64,000 nt of DNA from Luidia sarsii (GCA_949987565.1 OX465103.1:363045-427044); one strand, 5' to 3'. Counted from the first letter of the stretch, positions 22,955-35,614 are shown. The notes: a model not told the origin generated them from the letters alone. Numbers and translations: made by a program.

Positions 22955-23085
22955 TTAGGAGGGTCTGACGTTTCGACCCTAGCAGAAAAAGACCTTTGCA
23001 AAATGTCCTGCTAGGATCGATACGTCAGGCCCCCCTAATTCTGGATATTCGCTTTTGGGTCATTTTAGTCAGTAGGCCTACGCAG
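22955..23085. mobile_element. GAAACGTC fold-back element, diverged copy
   Basis: The arms are TTAGGAGGGTCTGACGTTTC and TCCTGCTAGGATCGATACGT, about 25 bases apart. The right arm is followed by the family flank (TCATTTTAGTCAGTA). The right arm has a GAAAC to GATAC change in the motif that is conserved elsewhere. Confidence 0.7.
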
Positions 23086-25734
23086 TTTGGAAATTGTTTA
23101 CATAATTATTCCTGAAAAAAAAAATCCAATTAATACCTGACTTATTGCCATGCAAAATCCTCTCGGATGAGCCCACTTTGGCGACGCATTTTACAGATTA
23201 CAGTATTGTACGGAGATGACATTCTTGATGAATTGATACAGAGTGATTTATCTTACATCATCCCTTGCCATAGGTTATCAAGAGACTTATCTGATTGTTT
23301 CCATGGAGACATTACAGACTCCTAATGGCGCATCGTGCTGCATTTCGCGCTATTCGTTCTGAGCGGCTATTCGTCATTCATTCAATGAAACGGTTCACTT
23401 CCGCTAATGGAGCTCCTTACAACGTCTCTCCACATCCATCAGAGAAAAATCTTCGTGAATCAGCTGAGACAAGGTGCTCTTAGGAAACTCCCTCTGTTCG
23501 TATTGGCAGGCAAATGCCTCGTTTATCGATCTGGGACGATACCTTTTGGGGATGCTCACCAGTGGGTACCCATCCGGACCCCCCACTTGCCTGGGCCACA
23601 GCCTGGCTCCGTCACGTATACCACGTCAACTTGAGTGTTAGGTTCCTCGTGGCTTTAGGCTGGTCCATCTCCCGTCACACGAGTCCCAAAGTACAGCACC
23701 GATGCGCTGGTTGTCTCATTAGAAATCACCCCATGAGTTTCGCTTCCAGCCATGGATGCAGATGCATTTCGCTTCCCATTGGAAAATGACCTCCGACGAA
23801 TGCAAATTTTCGGAGGGGTGGGGGGACCTAGCCGGCATTAAAGGTATATTAGTTACGATCAGAGAAAGGCCACCTTCCGTCCGATATTCCAAACACCAAT
23901 CTACGATCAACCATTCCTAGCTGTCGGTTATGAGAAGTTCAAATTAAGTGCGTCTTTTATATCGCAGGCACGTGATTAAAAAAAGTGATCTCAGTATAAA
24001 GCTAAAGAAACGCGACGCGTGAATTATAGAGAATGATCGGACTTGGTTTCGTTAAATTAATCGAGCCATCACATAGGGGTGGGGTGAAGTGTGTAATCGT
24101 AGCTCACCGGAAAATGGGGGGATTTCAGTTCCAGGTTTGCTTGTGGTTATCTACATGTATTTTCAAGAAAAACACTGCACCCAAATTGAAGGCCTTGGCC
24201 GTGAATTGAACATGACAACACTCAAGTATAACTGAAAAAGAAAACGCCAACGTCATACAATGGTCATATTTTTTCTCATAAATTCCAAGTCTAACTTCAT
24301 TCCTATATTTGTAGGGATATTGTCAATAAGAGATCCGAAAACATCCGATAACATCAAAATAATTCCCAGCGGTGAGAGAAACGAATATTCTCCGACAAAG
24401 GAATCCCTTTGAAGAAGACAATTACGACGAGCAAAATGAACATCTTTTCAAAATGATTTTTGTTTTCAGTATTGCACGTTGTCATCCCAATCTTTCTAAA
24501 AAGCGATCATTATGGCGTGAATGTCAAAACCACCAAATACTGTGATCAGCCGGGCAAGGTCGGTGCACCAATCTATCAACTGTTTCACCAATCCCATGCA
24601 CGTCTTTATTACATTTTAGCAGCACAGCTCATATCAACTCACAGTACTGACCCAGATTCTCAAAATTCATACTTGGGCGAATATTTGCCAATTAAGAACA
24701 GTCAAATTGGAGCGCAGTACAGTGGCACACAACTATCCCTACCTTTACCTTGGTTGCCCATGGCTACCTCGTAACGGTTGTCGGCTGCTGTACTAATAGT
24801 CCTCCCAGAAATGAGCTGACTTCAGCGTGTGATCTACCTGGCTAGAATGCGGTCTCGATGAGTGAGGGCGAGGCGGAACGAGGATAAGGGACAGAAAGTC
24901 CAGCAAGAAACACTCAGGCAGCGAGAGACAAGCGCTTGTTCATTCAGAGCTTGATCCTGACCAGTCCAGTGTACCGTGCACACGTATCGGTGGTCTTTTG
25001 TGCAATGAAGTCGTCCGTTGGTGCAACCAGCTACCGTTCTCTGCCGTCTTGAGAACGTCCAGCCGAGCTTACTGACCAACAAATGGTCAATTGAACTCAC
25101 TTTGCAGTACCTTGTACCTCGGTCTACAGCTCATCACGAAAAGGTTATTTCTCCTCGCAAGAAAGAGAGAGAGAGAGAGAGAGGATGACCTTCTATAGCC
25201 AGTGCTCTTCTGAGTTATCGGCTGTAGGCTCTTGACGTGGTGCCTCACTACTCCGATCACGGTTGGCTGCTAGCGTGGCCGCCTGAACTGCGTGTACAAA
25301 GCCTCGCCCGATAGCGCGCTGTGACTGGGGATCTGTGGTCTAACCAAGGAGGTATTTCTTTGGTCTAACCGTGCACTGCGTAGCCTATGCAGCCAGTCGT
25401 CTCGACTTGTGACTCAGTCACTACCACTCTGTCCCTTCTCAAGACATGCGAGGGGGTTGCACCCGAAGACATCGTTCCCGTCTCTGTCTGTTATGGCCTG
25501 TCTGACATTTCACTCTCCCTCTCCCCCCGTCTTCTCTCCCAAGGGGGATTTTGGGCGAGGCGCGCTGAGAAAGTTCCGCTCTTACTTCATACATTATCTG
25601 GCATTGATGGAATCGCACTGTGCTAGTATTTTGTTCGTCTGTCTCCCTCTTACTGTCCCATCCTTGATTAATGGCTCCATGCTGTGGGGATCTAATGACA
25701 GTTTGTGTTCGAATTCGCTCTGTAGTATTTGGAT
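23086..25734. other. Unique DNA, one weak candidate exon
   Basis: On the minus strand at about 24950-25063, the frame LGWTFSRRQRTVAGCTNGRL continues HCTKDHRYVCTVHWTG after a GGTCAG acceptor. The C-T-N-G-R-L-x-C spacing is suggestive of a small cysteine-rich module. The boundaries are not phase 1 and no strong donor follows, so I do not call an exon. A short GA run lies at 25163-25183. Confidence 0.35.
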
Positions 25735-25822
25735 GGAGGGGAGGGGAGGGGCAGAGGGAGAAGGGAGGGGGAGAGGGGAAGGGGAGAGGGGAGGCAAGCC
25801 AGGAGGTAGGGAAGGAGGGAGT
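25735..25822. repeat. GGGGA purine-rich tract
   Basis: GAGGGGAGGGGCAGAGGGAG-type sequence, purine on the plus strand. Confidence 0.75.
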
Positions 25823-26729
25823 TGATTCATGGACAGTCCTGAGGAACGGAAACATGGATTTCTGTTCGGGTTGCTGATCTGTAATAATAGTATACCCCTT
25901 ATTTTCCTAGGCTACAGGCGCGTATTTGCATCTTCTACGAAGGAAACGCAACACACCTGTGTCATATCTGACCCCAACACGAGGGAAAGGTGAAGTAACT
26001 GGAAGCCCAAATCTAGTCATTTCCATGACATGATTAGCATATCAACTCCTTTGGAAACAGGTATGTATCAAAGAATGGACAAGCGTGAGATCCAAGGAAA
26101 CTCAATGCGACACTATGCCACATTATCAAATTATGTAATAAGGAATGTTCCTCTTATGAAGACGACTTTGATTGGCAGGGATTTAGAAGGAAATAATCGA
26201 AATAGGCTATGCTTTGACGAATCATGATAACGACATCCTCTAAGTGCCTCAAGTGGACGCCCGTCTATTGTGCCCTTACCACACCACGAGTCTCAGGACA
26301 CTAGCTCCTCCTTTTGTCGAGTAATCATTGCTTCCTGTGCACGTGAAGGTGCTCTCTTTGATTTAATATAAAGAAAGGGCCGGTCCATCCCCTCCTACAC
26401 GTACCACCTTATCCCCCTCGAGGAATAACCACACACTGCACACGAGATCCAGCAGGACTTATTCAGATAGGCGAGAAAACACGCGACTTCGCCCAGAATT
26501 CAGATTTCAGCTGCAGATAAGGGACAACCAGGTTTGGCCTATCGGAGAGCGGAGAAGCTTGAGTGTTCACGGAGTTCAATGACCCGGCCGTGATAGGAGG
26601 GGAGTCGTAGTTGCTCATTTCTTTCTTTGGTCTTTGGAGATCAATGGTCAACCCTTTCCAGCCGTGCATTGGGTCGACAGATTCCGCGCATTGTGGTTGG
26701 CCAAGGCGTTGCAAACTCTTGAGGGCGTA
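25823..26729. other. No supported feature
   Basis: Unique sequence. A minus-strand frame at 26463-26732 is open for 89 codons but shows no domain pattern. Confidence 0.45.
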
Positions 26730-26999
26730 CAATGGACCTTTCCCATGAAATATGCAAATTAGACCTAGCGCATGCGCTTAACTAATTTGGTGGGCAAGCG
26801 GGCTGCCAACCAATCATAGTTTTCCACGGGCGTGCGCGAGTTCCTTCTCACTAACAGTTTGGCGTGCGATCATTGGCTATTCAGCGTCTCCTGCGCGCGT
26901 ATTTCGAAACCTGCACGCAACGCGCACTCGTTTGCCCACCAATTTAGTAAAGCGCATGCGCCAGCTCTTATTTGCATACTTCGTGGGAAAGGTCCATTG
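26730..26999. mobile_element. Fold-back element with mirrored promoter-like motifs
   Basis: Terminal inverted repeats of about 70 bases begin CAATGGACCTTTCCCAYGAA at both ends of this 270-base block. Each repeat carries, at equal distance from its end, an exact octamer (ATGCAAAT at 26752-26759; its complement ATTTGCAT at 26970-26977) and an exact NRF-1-type palindrome (GCGCATGCGC at 26768-26777 and 26952-26961). Inside are CCAAT at 26810-26814 and its complement ATTGG at 26872-26876. The repeats match at roughly four positions in five, with the motifs intact. The structure is that of a MITE. The factor-binding role is inferred from the motifs. No clear target-site duplication was found. Confidence 0.7.
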
Positions 27000-27069
27000 G
27001 GAATAGTTTGAATTGAGGCGTTGGTGGCGCCTGACAAGAACGGTCGTGTTGCAGCGCACTAATTCAATC

Positions 27070-28400
27070 TCTCCCTGTCTCCCCTCTCTCTGTTTCATTT
27101 CCTCCCTGTCTCTCCCTGTCTCTCTGTCCCTCTGTCTCTCTGTCTCTATGTCTCTCTGTCTTTTCCTGTCTCTCCCTCTATCTCCATGTCTCTCCTTGCC
27201 TCTCTCTGTGTCTCTCTGTCTATCCATGTCTCTCTGTCTCCTGATTTCCCTGTCTCTATGTCTCTCTGTATTTCTGTCTCTCTGTCTCTCTGTCTCTCTC
27301 TGTCTCTCTCTGTCTCTCCCTGTCTCCCTGTCTGTGCCTGTCTCTCTGTCTCTGTCTGTCTCTCTGTCTCTCCCTGTCTCTACCTGTCTCTTTGTCTCTG
27401 CCTGTCTCTCTGTCTCTCCCTGTCTCTCTGTCTCCCTGTCTCTCTGTCTCTCTGTCTCTCTCTGTCTCTCCCTGTCTCTCTCTGTCTCTCCCTGTCTCTC
27501 TCTCTCTCTCTGTCTCTCCCTGTCTCTCCCTGTCTCTCCCTGTCTCTCTGTTTCTCCCTGTCTCTCTGTTTCTCCCTGTCTCTCTGTCTCTCCCTGTCTC
27601 TCTGTCTCTCTGTCTCTCCCTGTCTCTCCCTGTCTCTCTCTCTGTCTCTCCCTGTCTCTCTCTCTGTCTCTCCCTGTCTCTCCTTGTCTCTCTCTGTCTC
27701 TGCCTGTCTCTCCCTGACTCTCTCTGTCTCTCCCTGTCTCTCTGTCTCTCTGTCTCTCCCTGTCTCTCTGTCTCTCTGTCTCTCCCTGTCTCTCTGTCTC
27801 TCTGTCTCTCCCTGTCTCTCCCTGTCTCTCTCTCTGTCTCTCCCTGTCTCTCTCCCTGCCTCTCCCTGTCTCTCCCTGCCTCTCTCTGTCTCTGCCTGTC
27901 TCTCCCTGACTCTCTCTGTCTCTCCCTGTCTCTGCCTGTCTCTCCCTGACTCTCTCTGTCTCTCCCTGTCTCTCCCTGTCTCTCCCTGTCTCTCCCTGTC
28001 TCTCCCTGTCCCTCCCTGTCTCTCCCTGTCTCTCCCTGTCTCTCCCTGTCTCTCCCTGCCTCTCCCTGTCTCTCCCTGTCTCTCCCTGTCTCTCCCTGTC
28101 TCTCTCTCTGTCTCTCCCTGTCTCTCCCTGTCTCTCCCTGTCCCTCCCTGTCTCTCCCTGTCTCTCCCTGTCTCTCCCTGTCTCTCCCTGTCCCTCCCTG
28201 TCTCTCCCTGTCTCTCCCTGTCTCTCCCTGTCTCTCCCTGTCTCTCCCTGTCTCTCTCTCTGTCTCTCCCTGTCTCTCCCTGTCTCTCTGTCTCTCCCTG
28301 TCTCTCCCTGTCTCTCCCTGACTCTCTCTGTCTCTCCCTGTCTCTCCCTGTCTATCCATGTCTCATTCTCCTGATCTCCCTGTTTATCACTGTCTCTCTT
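27070..28400. repeat. TCTCCCTGTC 10-bp tandem tract
   Basis: About 1.3 kb of 8- and 10-base units (CTCTGTCT and TCTCCCTGTC). The right-hand 450 bases are nearly pure 10-mers with rare TGCC, TGAC and TCCC variants. The minus frame reads Gly-Glu-Thr-Gly-Arg-Asp-Arg-Glu for several hundred codons. The 10-base period keeps some frames open, and I do not treat these as genes. Confidence 0.9.
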
Positions 28401-30111
28401 TGGTCCACCGTTTTTCATGTGGGATTTGATATTTTCTCGCCTCGAGGTCTGTAGAGGGATCACTTCCACCTGGAAGGCTGTTTTGTTTATACCCGCAGTC
28501 TCGATGCAAATTGACGATCACATTACCGTGTCTGTTGACGGATTAACCGGGTACTTCTCTCGCCGTCTCCACCCCGGTATCACGGTGCCTTATCGCTTAA
28601 TGAAAAAAACAGCCTTTCAGGGGTGAAGGGAGGTGGGGGTGTGGGAGGGAGAAGGTGGGAAGTGCACATTATTTCACACCCTCATTGCATAAAGGTATCC
28701 CCCCAAATATTGCTCCAAAAAATTCAATTAAAAGATATAGTCATTCGTTTACGTATGCTTGCGACGAGCGATTTTACAAGCAGGAAGAAATGGACATCTT
28801 GCTGACCGACTGTAAGTTGTTGTTAACTTCTGTGTTGTTCCATGCCAGTAGCATGCCTTGTATAATCGCAAACGCATTTTGGCACAGCATCCAAAGCACA
28901 CGAGCTGCTCTTCCAACAACAACACTTAAGAGCGAGATTCTGTTCCGTGTAATCGCATAAATATCATCATTTTGTGTGCCCGTGTATATGATTTACACAA
29001 TCTCAGGAGATACCCGACACTACGTTTCATCTGCGAATAATATGGGTTTCTGGGTTAAGCGCGTCCAAAAGAGATTATTCATTTCAACTTGCATTTCACC
29101 TGAGAGTGTGATTGCTATGCGCTTCCAGGATAGACAGCGCACTTTGTCTTACACTCAATGAAAAACAAAGACACACTATCCGCTGACTGATCCTCTTGGA
29201 GACATAGAGGTGGGGGCTGGTTGGCTGAATGGAGATAAGAACAGAGTTCAATTCTCATTTGAAATTCTTCATGGCGAGTCGCTATACGACCCCGTTCAAG
29301 CATCCCTCAATAGTGAAGAAAAACAAGACAAAGTGATATTTCACAATGTGTTTTTTTCATAAGTTATTCCAAGGTAATGTCCAGGAGTCATCCAGTGATT
29401 CACTGCTAGGCAAAATACTGGTCGTGATAAGCATCTGCACAGAGGGAATATAGTCTGGGCTGAGTGAGACGTTCCAGATAAATTGCTGATAGAAGATGGT
29501 GAGATATGACTGTACAAGGCCAATTTCACTCACGGTAAGCTAGCTTCAAATACACGAGACTCCCGGCCTCCCGTAGGCTTGCATCACGTAGTAACAAGTG
29601 CATCTAGGTAGAACAGCGTTCTCACGCGTCTGAAACCATCGATAACATCGCCGTCAATCAAACATGGATCCGTCTCACTATGCAAAGAATCATCCCGTTA
29701 AGACCCTACGAACTCACATCCAGCGACCTTTGGTCCCCTGGGTATTCTACGGAGTATAGTACGAAGCAAATTGACTCCCGACACTAACATCTATCAAACT
29801 AAGGAGGTTCTTAATGTGCAAAAATTATGGTCAATCTAAATTCAAATTTGCCATTTTTTTTCTGTTCAGTTTCTTTATTTTTTCTTGAACTCAAGAGATA
29901 TTGCTTTGCCTTCTCTTTGTCTTCTACATTATGTTGGATGCAAACTGTCCAATCACGGGACTTCTCGTCGAAAATACAATGTGCGCATGTTCCGATTTGC
30001 TCGCATAATAAATGGCTTTAAAGGCAGACATTGTTTTGTCTCTGCCCTGATTTGACCCACCAGAATTCAGCCGCTGTTCAGGATAATTCTTGGACTATAT
30101 TGATTTCTTCC
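28401..30111. other. No supported feature
   Basis: Unique sequence between two pyrimidine arrays. No domain-bearing frame or splice pair recognised. Confidence 0.5.
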
Positions 30112-31240
30112 TGTCTCTCTCTTGTCATACCTCTCTCTGCCCCCTCTCTATCCCTGTCTCTTTCTTGTCATACCTCTCTCTGCCCTCTCTGTCCCTGTCT
30201 CTCTCTTGTCATACCTCTCTCTTCCCCCTCTCTGTCCCTGTCTCTCTCTTGTCATACCTCTCTCTGCCCCTTCTCTCTACCTGCCTCTCTCTTGTCATAC
30301 CTCTCTCTGCCCTCTCTATCCCTGTCTCTCTCTTGTCATACCTCTCCCTGCCCCCTCTCTGTCCCTGTCTCTCTCTTGTCATACCTCTCTCTTCCCCCTC
30401 TCTGTCCCTGTCTCTCTCTTGTCATACCTCTCTCTGCCCCCTCTCTGTCCCTGTCTCTCTCTTGTCATACCTCTCTCTGCCCCCTCTCTATCCCTGTCTC
30501 TCTCTTGTCATACCCCTCTCTGCCCCCTCTCTGTCCCTGTCTCTCTCTTGTCATACCTCTCTCTGCCCCCTCTCTATCCCTGTCTCTCTCTTGTCATACC
30601 TCTCTCTGCCCCCTCTCTCTACCTGTCTCTCTCTTGTCATACCTCTCTCTTCCCCTTCTCTATCCCTGTCTCTCTCTTCCCCCTCTCTGTCCCTGTCTCT
30701 CTCTTGTCATACCTCTCTCTGCCCCCTCTCTATCCCTGTCTCTCTCTTGTCATACCTCTCTCTGCCCCCTCTCTATCCCTGTCTCTCTCTTGTCATACCT
30801 GTCTCTGCCCCCTCTCTGTCCCTGTCTCTCTCTCTTGTCATACCTCTCTCTTCCCCCTCTCTGTCCCTGTCTCTCTCTTGTCATACCTCTCTCTGCCCCC
30901 TCTCTGTCCCTGTCTCTCTCTCTTGTCATACCTCTCTCTTCCCCCTCTCTGTCCCTGTCCCTCTCTTGTCATACCTCTCTCTGCTCCCTCTCTCTCCCTG
31001 TCTCTCCCTGTCTCTCTCTTCCCCCTCTCTGTCGCTGTCTCTCTCCTGTCATACCTCTCTCTTCCTCCTCTCTGTCCCTGTCTCTCTTTCCCCCTCTCTC
31101 TCCCTGTCTCTCTATTGTCATACCTCTCTCTGCCCCCTCTCTGTCTCTGTCTCTCTCTCTTGTCATAACTCTCTCTGCCCCTCTCTGTACCTTTCTCCCT
31201 CTTCCCCCTCTTCCCCCTCTCTCTCTGCACCCCTCTCTAC
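30112..31240. repeat. 43-bp minisatellite, about 25 copies
   Basis: The unit is TGTCTCTCTCTTGTCATACC, then TCTCTCTGCCCCCTCTCTRT and CCC. TTGTCATACC marks each copy and makes the 43-base period easy to follow. Variants include loss of one C (42 bases), loss of the TTGTCATACC half and CTTCCCC in place of CTGCCCC. Frames are long because the unit contains few stops. Confidence 0.92.
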
Positions 31241-32117
31241 CCTCAATATCTCTGGGGTAATTATCGCTTTCCAATCCCTATTATAGATGGTCCAGACAAA
31301 GAAGATTTAATTCTTAAAGGGAAAAAAGCGGCCAAGGCTCCAAGCAACATGGATCGAATGGAATCGACGAAGTGGTGAACAGGAGACGGGAGACAAGATG
31401 ATGGCTAGAGGCGAGTTGACTGGCCTGCTTTCCACGCCTTTCTGAGGGTACAATTACGACATGACCAGAACTTTATTGGAATTTTAAGGAGGGGAGGAAT
31501 ATTGGTTCACGACAAAATCCGTGGCGGTTTGAGAAAAGCTCCTTCATCGCAGTCATATTCGAAGTTAATCCGTGGAAAAGGGTAGTGGCGTAAATAAGTG
31601 GGGGAGAATTCAATCTTGAGAGGAAGCGTTTTTCCAATTTCATTTCCCACGATGCGTGCAGACACTGGTTCGTATGACAAGACATGGCGTGTAACAAGGA
31701 CCTCAGACACGCACACATGGAAGCCCCAGTTCCAGGCCTGAACATTCATCATTGTGTAGGCCTTTGGGTTGTCTAAGTCCTGGTGACCAATTATGTGATC
31801 CAACAGCGTGTGCTACCAAACGAATACCAATATCTCAAAGGTGTTCAAGCACCGAAATTAAATAAGTCAGAAATAAAATCAGAATGCCAATGAAGTGTCC
31901 CAATGTCTTGTTGCAGACCTGCTAGATCAGCTTGCCAAAGATTCACTTTTAGAAAACGATAGGCCCTACTCGAAGAAAAAGCAAACATCCAAAGCAAGTA
32001 TCACATGGGAATGTCATCTATCATCTAAAATCAAGACTTTTTTATGCGAAGCAGAAATGTGCCCTTAGTCCTTAAGAATTTCCACCGTTTGCTTGCTTGC
32101 CTGTTAATGCCTGCACG
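31241..32117. other. No supported feature
   Basis: Unique sequence. Two overlapping minus-strand frames at 31473-31803 (90-98 codons) show no domain pattern. Confidence 0.45.
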
Positions 32118-32320
32118 AACTCACGAACGCACGAACGCTCGGACGCTCGGACGCTCACCTGAATGCACGAACGCACGAACGCACGAACGCACGAACGCAC
32201 GAACGCTCGGACGCTCGGACGCTCACCTGAATGCACGAACGCACGAACGCACGAACGCTCGGACGCTCACCTGAATGCACAAACGCACGAATGCACGGAA
32301 GCACGAACGCACAACCTCAC
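32118..32320. repeat. ACGAACGC octamer and GCTCGGAC array
   Basis: Runs of (ACGAACGC)n alternate with GCTCGGACGCTCGGACGCTC and ACCTGAATGC, so octamers and larger blocks of about 70 bases are both repeated. The array is CpG-rich, unlike its surroundings. Confidence 0.88.
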
Positions 32321-32392
32321 ACGCGCGCGCTCCTGCGAGCACTTCAAGCGTGCGTTCAGACACGCGTACGCGTTAATGCAAACACACGCTGA

Positions 32393-32852
32393 TGCGCAGG
32401 CAGGCAGACAGATAGGCAACGCGCATGCGCGGGCAGACAGACAGGTAGGCAACGCGCATGCGCGGGCAGACAGACAGGTAGGCAACGCGCATGTGCGGGC
32501 AGACAGACAGGTAGGCAACGCGCATGTGCGGGCAGACAGACAGGTAGACAACGCGCATGCGCGGGCAGGCAGACAGGTAGGCAACGCGCATGCGCGAGCA
32601 GACAGACAGGTAGGCAACGCGCATGTGCGGGCAGACAGACAGGTAGACAACGCGCATGTGCGGGCAGACAGACAGGTAGGCAACGCGCATGAGCGGGCAG
32701 GCAGACAGGTAGGCAACGCGCATGCGCGGGCAGACAGACAGGTAGGCAACGCGCATGCGCGGGCAGACAGACAGGTAGGCAACGCGCATGTGCGGGCAGA
32801 CAGACAGGTAGGCAACGCGCATGCGCGGGCAGACAGACAGGTACCGGTAGGC
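32393..32852. repeat. 33-bp CpG-rich array, 13 copies, NRF-1-type palindrome in each
   Basis: The unit is GGCAACGCGCATGCGCGGGC followed by AGACAGACAGGTA. Thirteen copies are present, and the 33-base period leaves one plus frame open (NAHARADRQVG, repeated). Seven copies contain the exact palindrome GCGCATGCGC, five have GCGCATGTGC and one has GCGCATGAGC. The palindrome is the core of the NRF-1 consensus (YGCGCAYGCGCR). The GTGC variants are what CpG deamination would produce. It adjoins the other CpG-rich array, giving about 700 bases of dense CpG. Confidence 0.92.
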
Positions 32853-32950
32853 AAACACTCCGGGCTGTAACGCGGCTCCTTCCCTCTCTCCGTTAGCTCA
32901 GACGTGAATCCCGTCACCCCCCCCCCCCCTATCCGGTCCAAACCCAAGTT

Positions 32951-33029
32951 TGGAGCCTAGATTGAATCTCAGTCTGCACTCTCACGGGCTGCATATGATT
33001 GCAATGGAGACCAGCTAACCAGCTAGGAG
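32951..33029 (-). repeat. Possible tRNA-derived SINE fragment
   Basis: On the minus strand, TAGCTGGTTAGCTGGTCTCC (A-box-like) is followed by GAGATTCAATCT (B-box-like) at about tRNA spacing. A 13-base C run at 32917-32929 lies just beyond. Only motif-level support. Confidence 0.35.
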
Positions 33030-35614
33030 TAAGGATGCCGTCGCTTAGGTGTGAAAGTGATTCCCAACTGTATTCCATATTGATTTTAATGGACAGCAAA
33101 ATGTAAGAGATACGCTTGCCCCAATCAAGTAATCCATACGTGCCGGCGCATTTGGTCAAACCAGAAGCATTGGGACGCGGTAACACGCCCAAATGCATTT
33201 CAAAGGTTTGCAAAGTTTCACCATCAGTCTTTCAGGTACGGATTGAACACTGTATCGTACCCGTAACGTAAACAAAATTCTTTACTTCTTAAGTACGTAC
33301 AATGTTTAAGGGATTTGTTCTTCTATATTTTAAGCACTTTTAATGTTTTCAACAGAAATTTACTCCAAATTCAGACTTATCGGTGCTTTTCGTTAGACGA
33401 TGATAAGGGTTATCACCAGGCCTATATTCATCCTTTGAAAATCATTTGACATTTTCGAGATGTTATCGAATAGCACCCCAGCATTTTTAAAGGCTGTTCT
33501 TGCATTTTTACACAGTTTGGATTGATTTGTTGGTCAAGTAGGGCTTCGAACTTAACTCAAATTATCTTGGATGCATTGAGCCACTAATCTAGATGATAAT
33601 TACTTATCTGCATAATTATCGGTACAGGAATGTTGACAACTGCTAGCTGACGTTCTTATCCTTTCTCAAAGGCAAAAGGTTCAAACGCAGATATATAGGA
33701 AAGCGGAGAAGTAAACGAAGATGGAGAAAGGAGGTAAGCCGGTAAACAGAATAGGGTGATAACAATGAGGTAAGCAGTGGGCAAAGGATTCGAGGAGGAA
33801 AGATCGAAGAGAGAAGTGAAGGGAATGACAAACTGAATGAGGAAACCTTGAAATTTGAAATCAGGTCTGGAAACACGGTCCGTTTGGTAGCATACTCGGT
33901 GAAAAATATTGATTTATTACCAAGATTAATTTGTTCATAGAAATGAATTGCACATTGTCTAGTGCGTGTGATAACATGGCGCTCCCTTGTGTCACATTGC
34001 CTGTAGAGAGACTTTTAAATGAGCCATCTAGTTTAATATATGAAAATCCCGGGCCAAAAACAGTCACAGACGAGTTTCAGTGAGCACAACCCATACGTTC
34101 GTGCCGTGAAAGGCCTGTCGTTTTTATCGATGGCAACGGATGACGTTCTGTCTCCCACGCCCAGGAAAGACGAACGACTCTCATTCCCAGAACAGAAAAG
34201 AGGGTGTGGGAATTAATTAATTAATTAATCAGCCAGCGGACTACTGTCAGGGTTTCTGTACGCATCGATAATGTATCTCGTGTCAGGACTGGCCAGCGGG
34301 CAAGCCTGTTTTTGGTCCAATTGCATTAGCCAATTTCCACAGGAAACTCCAGGGTGACGGTGGGAGTTAGGACAGGCTTGGGGAATACATCAATACAACT
34401 ATAGGCGTGGGTGGGAAGGCGTGATGTATGTGTGGTCTGCGTGCCTAAGACTCTGTCCCGTCTTTCTGTCATGTCTTTCTTTTCAGCCAAGATTCTGTTT
34501 ATTATCAGGCTGAGTTTAATAAGATCCAGCATTCAAGAAGGCTTATGAGTTATGTTCTAACGGGACTATGTTCTGGTGAGACTTGGTGTCGATTTCAAGA
34601 GGTGAATCACAACTATGCAGTGGACGTTGCACTACGACATCCTCTGCTGAATGCCCACATTGGATTGATTATTTTATACCAATTCAAGGGCTTATTAACT
34701 ATTGATTCACATTTCATGTCGTTAGCCTGATGTCAAAAACCTTGCTTTCTTTTTTAATGTAAATTACTCAGTCGCAGCTGTGAACCAAATATCTGCCTAT
34801 TCTTTGTAGTAGTTCCAATTTTATAGATCCATATGAAAAAGAAATGTCACATGAGGAATAACTTTGATTGCACTCGTGCATGGGTCTTTGGACTTCTGAG
34901 GTGTACAACATTGGTTCGCTGAAAATAATATTTTGAAAATTTGTAATCGATTTTGATGAGCACAGCCCGTGAGCTTGGCTGCTGTGATCAATGATGTCAC
35001 TCCTTGATATAATTTATTCGTTCCTCAAAGTATCAGCTGGTAATTTAAATATTTCCCAACTTAACTCAAGAGAAACTAGTAGGCCTATATTCTCTTCAAT
35101 TCTTGCACATATTGCAGTCAATGTCAGTCATTAATCAGACTAACCATTTGGGCTTTTCACCTGTGTTAGTCTGAGAGAATTATAGGGCGTCTTTCCTCCG
35201 TGCCAATAAGGCCTACATCAAACCTTATACCGGGTGATAGGTTGGAATAAAGGAACTCAGTAGAGAATCTTCTGCCATTTTGAATTGATTGCATATTGCT
35301 GGGAGAAACGTGCGATGTTCACCAAGTGGATATTGTGTGTATATATGAAGAGGTTTCTGTCAGGAAATTGGAGCCGCCCAGCCGACAGTAATTCCATCCA
35401 TCCCAAGTATATTGCAGACTCCTGTCTGTCCCCTTGTTGGACGAGTTCCAAATGTATGGCTGGGTATAGGCAGGATGGAGATGACTAGCCCCGCACCAGT
35501 TTCATACAGCTGCAATGAGCCTGATTTTGACTTGAACTCGACTATTTTGTGCTAAGCCTAACATACAAATGGTACGATGACTGGCAGCTACTAACGCTTC
35601 AGACTGTTTGCAGA
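33030..35614. other. No supported feature
   Basis: Unique, AT-rich DNA with a short (ATTA)n run at about 34212-34229. No exon could be supported. Confidence 0.5.

Noticed and set aside
24950..25063. A small cysteine-rich module exon
   Set aside because: Cysteine spacing is suggestive, but the acceptor phase does not match the gene and no consensus donor follows.
26877..28469. A 530-residue Gly-Glu-Thr-Arg protein
   Set aside because: Product of 8- and 10-base CT-rich units. Overlapping open frames exist on both strands.
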